A stretch of 57,047 nt of DNA from a virus, in IMG/VR virus record IMGVR_UViG_3300021077_000161, positions 1 through 57,047 of that record; one strand, written 5' to 3'. Numbering within the stretch: position 1 is the first letter of the stretch; each line of letters starts with the position of its first letter. A program made the translations under genes and the position numbers. Below, in pieces: positions 40,772 to 47,583 of the stretch. The notes beneath the pieces were generated by a model. It did no database searches and was not told the origin of the DNA. It saw nothing but the letters and a program-made list of their open reading frames with translations.

Positions 40772-42865
40772 ATGTTTTTGAACTTAATTTCGCTTAAAAG
40801 ACTTACTTTAAACAATTTTGGCCCTTTTGTAGGAACACATGTGGTAGAGTTCCCTACATCGGGCCTTTGTTTAATAAAAGGAAAGGTTCTGGAAACAGGC
40901 GATGGTTCTGGATCAGGTAAGAGCTATCTACTAAAAGCTATTTCACATTTGTTTGGTGGATGCCCAGATCCTGCTACAGAAATTCAAAGTTGGTTTTCAG
41001 AAGAACCACCAGAAGTTTCAGCAATTATTGAAACTCCTAATGGAGAAATTACCGTAAAGCGTCGTAAGGGGCTTTCTATATCTGGGGCTAGTTACAAAGA
41101 AATTCTTAAAGGTAAGTCAGCCGAGCCAGAACTAGATAAAATCTTTGGTATAGATGAACGGTCTAGGGCTATCATAACTTATAGAGGACAGCGTCAGCCC
41201 GGTCTTTTTCTATCTTTGAATGATGAAAAGAAAAAGAGTTTCCTTTGGGGGCTGTTAGATTTAAGCCCTTACGAAAAGGTAGCTAAAGAGGCTCAAGATA
41301 AAGCGGGCAGACTTGAAGAAGAGGTAACGTCTCTAACTCAGCAAGTTAGTTTTATTTACTCGAATCTTGAAACAGCAAAGACGTCTCTTCAAAGGGCTGA
41401 AAAAGAACTTGAAGAAACTCCTGCCAAAGAATTTGACGCTACTAGTTGTAAAAAAAGAATTATTGAAATTAAGACCAACATAAAAAACCTTCAGTCTGAT
41501 ATAGAAGCCCTAAGAAAAGCCTCTCAGAATGAGCTGGATGCTGTTCTAGGAACGATTAAGAGTAAGTCTAAGTTAGTGTACCAAAAGCAGGAACCGATTG
41601 AAGTAACCGCTTTAAGATCTGAATTAGAAAAACAGCGCAAGCAGTTAGAGAGTTTAAAAGAGAAAGATGCTGCGCTAAGACTAGAAGCTGAGAAGAAGCG
41701 CAATGAGTTAAGAATAGTTATACAGGCCAATCAAAAAGATATTTCTAGAAAGCCTAAACTATTAGCAGATCTTGCCTCCGCTAAAAAGAGAGAAACCCTT
41801 TTAGTTGAACAAAAATGTTCTGAGTGTAAACGAGAGTGGGTCGGGGCAGAAGCTGAAAAGACTCTAGTTACTGTCAGAGAGTTTATTGAGTCAGCCAACT
41901 TTCAGCTAGAAACTATTGTGTCTATGGAAGAAAGCGTAAGGGAGAAAACTTTACAACTACAAAGAATAAAAGATCCTGAAGTTAGTCCGTTAACAAAAGA
42001 AACACAAGATAAGATTGTTTCTATTAACGCAGATATAAAAACAAAAGTAGAAGCCTTCGAGTCCAAGAAGCGTCAGGCGATTAACGTACTAGACCAAGAA
42101 GAAAAAACAACTAAAAAGCAGTTTCAAGATAAACTGGCATTAGATTTGCAAGAGTTTAGTAAAGAGGGACAATCTCTACAAGCTGAACTAGATCGCGATT
42201 TAAAAGATGAAAAAGACTTCTTGGAAGCTCAAGCTCAGCTAAAGGCAAAACATGCTGTAGTTGAAGAACGAAGAAAACAGGTATCTAATACTGAGGTTTC
42301 TTATAAAGACACTTTGAGTAGGAAGCTTGAGGTAGAAAAAGCTTGGAATCTAGAAAAAGACATAATTGCCCTAGTAGGCCGTAGTGGGTTCTTAGGGACA
42401 ATAATTGAAGAAGTGTTAAATGAAATTTCTTCTGTGGCAAATGATATATTGGGTCAAATTGCCAACGTGCGGCATCTTTCGTTGGATTTTGAAACTGAAA
42501 AAGTGTCTAAAACTACAGACAATACCCAAGTTAAAATTACTCCTGTTATTTACAGTAGAGGTCGTAGAGTTAGTTTGACTTCGGGTATTTCTGGAGGTAT
42601 GCAAGTGGCCATTGAGTTGTCCGTGGACCTAGCTGTAGGAGAGGTAATTTCTAGACGCAGAGGAACGTATCCTGGATGGATTGTTTTAGACGAATGCTTT
42701 GATGGATTGGGGAGTATTGCTAAAGAAGCGGTTCTTGAGATGTTAAAAAACCATGCTGGAGACAGGCTAGTTTTGGTTGTAGACCATGACGCTACGTTCC
42801 AAGCCCTTTTCGATACGGTTATAAACGTAGAGATGTCTGACGGAAAATCAAATATTGTGGTATAG
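40772..42865 (+). CDS. sbcC: SbcC/Rad50-like ATPase
   Basis: 697 residues. Walker A GDGSGSGKS (about 43-51), a long coiled coil interrupted near 349-352 by the zinc-hook motif CSEC, the ABC signature SGISGGMQVA, Walker B GWIVLDECFDG and the H-loop VVDHD. With SbcD (45143) it would process DNA ends and hairpins in replication or recombination, like T4 gp46/gp47. The ATG is close to GGGG, so a later TTG start is possible. The TnpB element B begins 12 nt after its stop. Confidence 0.88.
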   Translation: MFLNLISLKRLTLNNFGPFVGTHVVEFPTSGLCLIKGKVLETGDGSGSGKSYLLKAISHLFGGCPDPATEIQSWFSEEPPEVSAIIETPNGEITVKRRKGLSISGASYKEILKGKSAEPELDKIFGIDERSRAIITYRGQRQPGLFLSLNDEKKKSFLWGLLDLSPYEKVAKEAQDKAGRLEEEVTSLTQQVSFIYSNLETAKTSLQRAEKELEETPAKEFDATSCKKRIIEIKTNIKNLQSDIEALRKASQNELDAVLGTIKSKSKLVYQKQEPIEVTALRSELEKQRKQLESLKEKDAALRLEAEKKRNELRIVIQANQKDISRKPKLLADLASAKKRETLLVEQKCSECKREWVGAEAEKTLVTVREFIESANFQLETIVSMEESVREKTLQLQRIKDPEVSPLTKETQDKIVSINADIKTKVEAFESKKRQAINVLDQEEKTTKKQFQDKLALDLQEFSKEGQSLQAELDRDLKDEKDFLEAQAQLKAKHAVVEERRKQVSNTEVSYKDTLSRKLEVEKAWNLEKDIIALVGRSGFLGTIIEEVLNEISSVANDILGQIANVRHLSLDFETEKVSKTTDNTQVKITPVIYSRGRRVSLTSGISGGMQVAIELSVDLAVGEVISRRRGTYPGWIVLDECFDGLGSIAKEAVLEMLKNHAGDRLVLVVDHDATFQALFDTVINVEMSDGKSNIVV

Positions 42866-42905
42866 TTGAAAGCATGCTTATCCGGTTGATGCCCACAGAA
42901 CCCAA

Positions 42906-43985
42906 ATGATTATCACCTACAAATACCGTCTCAAAGGATCTCGCGTTGCGAGAACGTTGAGGCACCATGCATGGGCAGTCAACCAAGTGTGGAATTTCTG
43001 CACGGCATCCCAACGGAAAGCTCAGGAAATCTACCGTCTGGGTTCCACTAGTAAGTGGCCGTCTCGGTACGCTTTACAGGGTCTAGCCAATGGCACTTCC
43101 AAAGAACTCGGGGTACACGCCCAGACCGTTCAAGGTGCCTGTGAGCGCTTCGCGCGTAGCCGCGACCAACACAAGAAGTGTCCTAAGTTTCGTCGCTCTT
43201 CGGGATCGAAACGATCTCTAGGCTGGGTTCCCTTTCAAGAACAGTCCCGTCAAATCACGCCTTCTTCGGTAACCTACCTAGGACGCACTTACCGATTCTT
43301 CGGAGCAAAGCGGCGTCCGCTTCCTAGCAACGCAAAGGGTGGTTGTTTTGCCGAGGATTCTTCCGGGAAGTGGTACGCGTGTTTTCAGGTTGAGGTAGGT
43401 ACCCTTCCTACCGGCACCGGCCAGGTCGGAATCGACCTTGGGCTGAAAACCCTCGCCACTACTAGCGACGGGGAGAAGATAGCGCATCCGGCTTTCTTCC
43501 GAGCTACCGAAGAGAATCTCGCAATCGCCCAAAGGGCTCACAACACTTCCAGAGTCAAAGCACTTCATGCGAAGGCTAAGAATCAACGAAAGGACTACCT
43601 ACACAAAGTATCGGCGAAGCTCGCCGACGCAAACCGTTTGATCGTAGTTGGCAACGTGTCGGCATCAAAACTGGCGAAGACAAGCATGGCAAAGTCCGTA
43701 CTTGATGCCGGTTGGAGTATGCTGAGAGGGTTTCTTGCTTATAAAGCCAGTAGGCATCAAGCGACCTTCATCGAAGTCAATGAAGCATTTACGACCCAAA
43801 CCTGTTCCGCTTGTGGGGATCGATCCTCCGAGGGGAGGCCGAAAGGTATCGCAGGGCTTGGAATAAGAGAGTGGAGATGTTCAGCTTGTGGGGTGACCCA
43901 CGACCGTGATCGTAACGCGGCCCTGAATATCTTGAATCTCGGGCTGAGTGCTCAGCCTCGTGTTGACGAAAGCCGGGCCGCCTAA
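42906..43985 (+). CDS. tnpB: TnpB RNA-guided nuclease homologue, copy B
   Basis: 359 residues, closely similar to copy A (12466) along its length. RuvC-I GIDLGLKTLA, zinc finger CSACGD and CSACG, RuvC-III HDRDRNAALN. As in copy A the RuvC-II site lacks Glu: IVVGNVSASKLAKT, Gly in place of the canonical acid, with EVNEAFTTQTC as candidate alternative. Copy B is more uniform in base composition than copy A. The 3' end contains hairpins that match a guide-RNA structure. The stop TAATG overlaps the next ORF. Confidence 0.9.
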   Translation: MIITYKYRLKGSRVARTLRHHAWAVNQVWNFCTASQRKAQEIYRLGSTSKWPSRYALQGLANGTSKELGVHAQTVQGACERFARSRDQHKKCPKFRRSSGSKRSLGWVPFQEQSRQITPSSVTYLGRTYRFFGAKRRPLPSNAKGGCFAEDSSGKWYACFQVEVGTLPTGTGQVGIDLGLKTLATTSDGEKIAHPAFFRATEENLAIAQRAHNTSRVKALHAKAKNQRKDYLHKVSAKLADANRLIVVGNVSASKLAKTSMAKSVLDAGWSMLRGFLAYKASRHQATFIEVNEAFTTQTCSACGDRSSEGRPKGIAGLGIREWRCSACGVTHDRDRNAALNILNLGLSAQPRVDESRAA

Positions 43986-44008
43986 TGGGCGTCAACCGGA
44001 TAGGCACG
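43935..44008 (+). ncRNA. Guide-RNA (omega-RNA)-like right end of TnpB element B
   Basis: GGCTGAG-TG-CTCAGCC (43942-43957) then TCGT-GTTG-ACGA (43958-43969), AAAGC, and the end ACCGGATAGGCACG. Compared with element A the first stem changes in sequence but keeps pairing, a covariation. The guide would begin at about 44009 (GTTGGTGCCC). Transcription is inferred from other TnpB systems. Confidence 0.65.
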
Positions 44009-44188
44009 GTTGGTGCCCTTACCGAAGCTGAGAATCCTAAGGTTAAGGAATATGCAGACCAGCGTCGTGAAGAAATGAAGAACCCGGTTGATGAACACAG
44101 TAAAAATTATCATGAACGAAGGTTAAATAAAAATAAAACTGAAGCAAAAGCGTCATTGATTAGACAAATTAAAGGAGAAACAGAATGA
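43985..44188 (+). CDS. Small ORF starting in the TnpB right end
   Basis: 67 residues beginning MGVNRIGTVGALTEAENPKV, the first 8 encoded by the transposon end as in the 11981 ORF. The rest (EYADQRREEMKNPVDEHSKN) is highly charged and helical. It was probably a phage gene before insertion; its real N-terminus may be lost. The stop overlaps the ATG of the 44185 gene (ATGA). Confidence 0.5.
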   Translation: MGVNRIGTVGALTEAENPKVKEYADQRREEMKNPVDEHSKNYHERRLNKNKTEAKASLIRQIKGETE

Positions 44189-44535
44189 GTGTAGAAAAAG
44201 ACAAACGACAAAAGCAACTGGAAAAATGGGGAAAGAAACTTCCTGATGAATGGCGTCAAAACCAACTCGGTGCATCAACCCCAGACCTTTACAAGTCAAT
44301 TCTAAAATCAGCTATCAATATTGTTCAGCTGGCTATGGCAAAGGAATTAGATCAAGACTTAGCCAATCTAAAAGAACAGGTTAAAACAGCTGGGGCTCAG
44401 TATTCAGAAGGTGCCAAGCAAAATCATCTACAAATTGAGTTTTTGGTAGACATTTTGAGAGGCCGAGGAGAAGACGTTCCTGATCCAGAGGATTTTCTTC
44501 GTAAGGCAGCCAACGGTGAGATTGTTTCTGAATAA
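44185..44535 (+). CDS. Hypothetical helical protein
   Basis: 116 residues, charged (MSVEKDKRQKQLEKWGKKLP, then DEWRQNQLGASTPDLYKSIL), with a C-terminal EFLVDILRGRGEDVPDPEDF. AAAGGAG SD 8 nt upstream. No family recognised. Lies between TnpB B and SbcD, so a DNA-processing role is possible but unproven. Confidence 0.6.
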   Translation: MSVEKDKRQKQLEKWGKKLPDEWRQNQLGASTPDLYKSILKSAINIVQLAMAKELDQDLANLKEQVKTAGAQYSEGAKQNHLQIEFLVDILRGRGEDVPDPEDFLRKAANGEIVSE

Positions 44536-44544
44536 GGAGAAAAG

Positions 44545-44925
44545 ATGTCAGTAAAAACGATTAATAATAAAGTGGCCTGTTATCCGTTTGAGCCAGGGCA
44601 AATCACAGACATTAGTAAAAAGAAACTGGCTACAGTCACAGGGGAATCTAAGGTCGTAGAGCTTTTTGTTTGTTATGAGACAGAGCTTACCGACGGGCTA
44701 TATGTTGGTGAAAATGATGTGATTTTTGTCAAGACAGCTAGCATTAACTCTCCTTGGGCTAAAGAAAAATTTACTTTTCAAGGGGTAGAGGGTAGTGTAG
44801 AGTTTATTTTGGTGCCCATTAACGAAATTGTTCTAATTGATCGTAACGGAGCCTCGTGTAGTGAAGTGTGCGATGAATGCAAAGCTAAGGAAGAGGCAAA
44901 GAAAGAGCCCCCAAAGGTAAATTAA
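44545..44925 (+). CDS. Beta-rich protein, faint GroES-like pattern
   Basis: 126 residues. KTINNKVACYPFEPGQITDI, GLYVGENDVIFVKTASINSP and FILVPINEIVLIDRNGASC have the order of a co-chaperonin-like barrel (a GDxVxF-like strand and a final EI-type strand). The C-terminus has a Cys pair and charged end (CSEVCDECKAKEEAKKEPPK). The likeness to GroES or T4 gp31 is weak and by eye. SD AAGGAG. Confidence 0.45.
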   Translation: MSVKTINNKVACYPFEPGQITDISKKKLATVTGESKVVELFVCYETELTDGLYVGENDVIFVKTASINSPWAKEKFTFQGVEGSVEFILVPINEIVLIDRNGASCSEVCDECKAKEEAKKEPPKVN

Positions 44926-44934
44926 AAGATCTCT

Positions 44935-45142
44935 AGTTACTACAAAGGATACATATTCCAACAGGAAACCTTTGTAACTTAACGAAAAGATTAGGGTTTT
45001 CTTAATCTAACTCTTTATAAAAGTAGCCGAAAGGCAATGCTAGGTTAAAATAAGGGCAATTTAAATGCCCGAGCGGAGTGTCACGCTTCTTGTAGAAGAA
45101 AGCTGGTGAAGTTAAAATAGTAACTAACCGGATAGGCACGGA
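44935..45142 (+). ncRNA. Stand-alone TnpB-type guide RNA (omega-RNA) relic or solo element
   Basis: A 208-nt gene-free stretch with several paired segments and no long ORF. It ends AACCGGATAGGCACG (45126-45140), identical for 14 bases to the right ends of TnpB A and B. Before it are AGCG...CGCT with a GAGTG loop, CTTCTTGTAGAAG and AAAGC, the same order as in A and B but with different bases that still pair. Further upstream, ACAAAGG pairs with CCTTTGT and GGGCA with TGCCC. The following bases GAGTGGATAAAACG would be the guide. No tnpB lies within it. The SbcD GTG start overlaps its end. Confidence 0.65.
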
Positions 45143-46117
45143 GTGGATAAAACGTTAGTTGTAGGTGATGTGCATGCGGTTCCACAGGAGCTTCCTGATT
45201 GTGAGGCTCTTGTGGAACTTATTGTCGATAGTGTAAAAAAGCATAAATGTGAAACCGTTTTGTTTTTAGGAGATAGCTTTCACACTCACGACATTTTGAA
45301 TAGTCGCGTTATTGATTTTTGGCTCAGAGCGTTTAAAAGAATGTGTAGTAGTGGGGTTAACGTTATAACCATTTGCGGCAATCATGACCAGCTCACTCCT
45401 ACAATCAGAAGCCCTCATGCGCTAGAAGCTTTTAAAAATTCGTGCATCGTTGTTGATTCTCCAATTCAACATAACGATTGCTGCTTTATGCCATACTATT
45501 GGAACCCGGAAGAGTTTGTAGAAGAAGCAGTAAAGCTAAAAGATCAAAATCCAGATGTAGACACTTTGTTTTGTCACCAGACCTTTATGGGAGTAGGATA
45601 CCTGTCTAAAGACTCTGTAGAACCTTCTGCTGTGCCGTTTAAACGTGTCTTAAGTGGCCATATCCACACTCCTATGAAGCTAGGTAAAGTGTGGTATATT
45701 GGGGCTCCTCGTTGGCGTACACTATCCGATGCAGACATAGAAACAAGAAACCTGTATGTTTTAGAGCAGGGCAAAGCTCCTGTAGCAATCCCTACAAATA
45801 CACATTGTGTTAAAATTTATAAGTTTGAGGATTCTGAAGAACAACCTCTTAGCATTAACTTGACTCAAGACGAATTAACTAGGTCTGATATTAGAATAAC
45901 CATAAATGGTAGCTCAGCTTACATCTCTAAACGTATGCTTGAGTTAAAAGCACAATACAACGCAAAGTGTCGTGGGGTTCCTATTAGAAATAAATTAGCC
46001 AAAGCCTCAGAGTCAGAAGGTATTCAAAACGCCTTTATTCGCTTTGGAAGTAATTTCAACCCACCGAATGGAACAGATAGAGAGTTTTTGTTGAAGGAAA
46101 CTTATGGAAGAATGTAG
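45143..46117 (+). CDS. sbcD: SbcD/Mre11-like nuclease
   Basis: 324 residues, GTG start. Phosphoesterase motifs: VVGDVHA (7-12), GDSFHTHD (about 43-50), GNHDQ (about 79-83), and SGHIHTP. These are the metal-site blocks of Mre11/SbcD/T4 gp47 nucleases. It would partner the SbcC homologue at 40772. The C-terminal ~90 residues form the capping or DNA-binding part. The start lies at the end of the guide-RNA-like locus, and no SD is evident because of it. Confidence 0.82.
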   Translation: MDKTLVVGDVHAVPQELPDCEALVELIVDSVKKHKCETVLFLGDSFHTHDILNSRVIDFWLRAFKRMCSSGVNVITICGNHDQLTPTIRSPHALEAFKNSCIVVDSPIQHNDCCFMPYYWNPEEFVEEAVKLKDQNPDVDTLFCHQTFMGVGYLSKDSVEPSAVPFKRVLSGHIHTPMKLGKVWYIGAPRWRTLSDADIETRNLYVLEQGKAPVAIPTNTHCVKIYKFEDSEEQPLSINLTQDELTRSDIRITINGSSAYISKRMLELKAQYNAKCRGVPIRNKLAKASESEGIQNAFIRFGSNFNPPNGTDREFLLKETYGRM

Positions 46118-46119
46118 TA

Positions 46120-46320
46120 ATGCTTAAAAAAATTGAAAATGGCGAATTTGTTCAAGATGAAGACAGAAAGAACGTTGTTGTAGTTATTTATGATAGCGAC
46201 ATTGAAGATACCATGGAAGACGTACAAGAAGCGTTAGATTCGATTGGGGCAGGTGTTCGAATTACCATTCTTGCCTCTGACAGAGAACGCACTGATTTTA
46301 TTTTTGAAAAGGCAAGGTAA
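46120..46320 (+). CDS. Small hypothetical protein
   Basis: 66 residues, alpha/beta: NVVVVIYDSDIEDTMEDVQE then ALDSIGAGVRITILASDRER. The start follows the SbcD stop by 2 nt and the stop abuts the next ATG. No family is recognised. Part of the plus-strand operon leading into the terminase genes. Confidence 0.55.
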   Translation: MLKKIENGEFVQDEDRKNVVVVIYDSDIEDTMEDVQEALDSIGAGVRITILASDRERTDFIFEKAR

Positions 46321-46758
46321 ATGACAGACAATAAACCCAAGCCTCTTGACTGGTCTGCGCAGCTAGTTTTACTTCGAGGGCTTACACAGCGCTTTGGTTC
46401 TTTACATTCCGCTCAAGTGTTACAGTTGCGCCTTTGGCCGTTCGTAGTTGACTCTTCTCTAGATAAAACAGAAGCCCATGTAGACATTGAAGGCAAATTT
46501 GTTAATTTTATTTGGATTGGTTCTAAGAAAAAGATTGACGCAAAATACCAATATAGACTTAAGACTTTGGACTCTAACGTTAAATTTTTGCTAGGTGAGG
46601 ACTGGTCTATGTCGGTTGTTTGTGACGGTGTAACAATCTTTCCTTTGGATACAAATAATGGAACCCGAAATAATCGAAGCCGAAGTGGTAAGCCAAGAGT
46701 CAACAAAAATAGAAAAACAAGAACCAAAAAATCAAGAGCTAACAGAAAGAAAAAATAA
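46321..46758 (+). CDS. Hypothetical protein with basic, overprinted C-terminus
   Basis: 145 residues. The body (WSAQLVLLRGLTQRFGSLHS, then DWSMSVVCDGVTIFPLD) is an ordinary fold. The last ~35 residues (TRNNRSRSGKPRVNKNRKTR) are extremely basic. They lie in the 101-nt overlap with the small terminase gene, so their composition is partly set by the other frame. They could bind DNA. Family unknown. Confidence 0.5.
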   Translation: MTDNKPKPLDWSAQLVLLRGLTQRFGSLHSAQVLQLRLWPFVVDSSLDKTEAHVDIEGKFVNFIWIGSKKKIDAKYQYRLKTLDSNVKFLLGEDWSMSVVCDGVTIFPLDTNNGTRNNRSRSGKPRVNKNRKTRTKKSRANRKKK

Positions 46759-47371
46759 GGTAACTTGGCTTAGTGAGTCAGAAAACCACGCTTTAGAGTA
46801 TTTTAGAAACAATAAAGCCGGAGATCTAAAACTAGGTAGCAATTCGTTTTCTATAGCCCCTTCAGTTCAAGCCCAGCTGTTTGCTTTGTATCTAAACGGT
46901 AAGTCTTGTACTGAAATCAGAAAACTGAACCCTAATTTTTCTTTAGGACAAGTTGTTGACGCAGCTGTTCAAGGAGACTGGGAAACTCAAAAACAAGAAT
47001 ACCTAAATGGCTTAATGAAAAAAGCCAGAGACCGCCTACAACAAACTGGATGCGAAGCCATAAGCTTCCTTGCAGATCAATTAGCCGCTGCGCACAAAAT
47101 GCATGGTGATTCAGTAGCTAAATATCTACAAACTGGCGATCCAGCTGACCTAGGTTCGTTTGGCATTGGGTCTATGAAACAATATAGAGATGCGTTAGAG
47201 TTATTGCTTAGTGCGTCAGGAGCTAACAAAACCTCTACACTCAACGTTCAAGGTGAAGTCTTACATACCTCTAACATGAATACCCCTCCAGCTTCTTCGG
47301 TTTCTACTGGTAATCCTGGGTTGTCTTTGAGAGAATTAGCTGCTCAAAAGAAAAACAAAGAGGTTAAGTAA
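46658..47371 (+). CDS. Terminase small subunit
   Basis: 237 residues. The N-terminal 45 residues are acidic and disordered. A helix-turn-helix region lies about 60-100 (APSVQAQLFALYLNGKSCTE, then LNPNFSLGQVVDAAVQGDWE), followed by helices (ISFLADQLAAAHKMHGDSVA). Gene order directly before the large subunit supports the call. Small terminases recognise the packaging site and stimulate the ATPase. The stop is TAATG with the following HNH gene. Confidence 0.72.
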   Translation: MEPEIIEAEVVSQESTKIEKQEPKNQELTERKNKVTWLSESENHALEYFRNNKAGDLKLGSNSFSIAPSVQAQLFALYLNGKSCTEIRKLNPNFSLGQVVDAAVQGDWETQKQEYLNGLMKKARDRLQQTGCEAISFLADQLAAAHKMHGDSVAKYLQTGDPADLGSFGIGSMKQYRDALELLLSASGANKTSTLNVQGEVLHTSNMNTPPASSVSTGNPGLSLRELAAQKKNKEVK

Positions 47372-47583
47372 TGGAAGAAGTAAAAACAAAGAAGTGTGCT
47401 ATTTGCGGAATTCAGGTTGAGGGGAGATTTGTTCACATAGATCACAATCACGTTACAGGCATGATAAGAGGAGTCCTTTGTAGATCTTGCAATATTGGAA
47501 TAGGAGCCTTCAAGGACTCTTCCCAAACAATAAGGAAAGCTTTTTCTTATTTGAGCACGTATGGTGAAGGTAATGCCAATTAA
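47371..47583 (+). CDS. Endonuclease VII-like HNH protein
   Basis: 70 residues. CAICG, then FVHIDHNHVTGMIRGVLCRS with CN, matches the recombination endonuclease VII (T4 gp49) core: zinc Cys pairs and the catalytic DH. The gene overlaps the large-terminase start by 23 nt. HNH/endoVII proteins next to terminases often assist DNA packaging, and T4 gp49 resolves branches for packaging. A larger two-domain homologue is at 49606. Confidence 0.82.
   Translation: MEEVKTKKCAICGIQVEGRFVHIDHNHVTGMIRGVLCRSCNIGIGAFKDSSQTIRKAFSYLSTYGEGNAN

Larger units (their letters stand above)
42877..44008 (+). mobile_element. IS200/IS605-type element B (TnpB only)
   Basis: Left end CTTATCCGGTTGATGCCCA (42877-42895); right end TGGGCGTCAACCGGATAGG at 43986-44004, continuing CACG. 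The ends are imperfect inverted repeats. No tnpA is present. It lies between sbcC and the 44185 gene, in the middle of the recombination-gene cluster. Confidence 0.75.
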
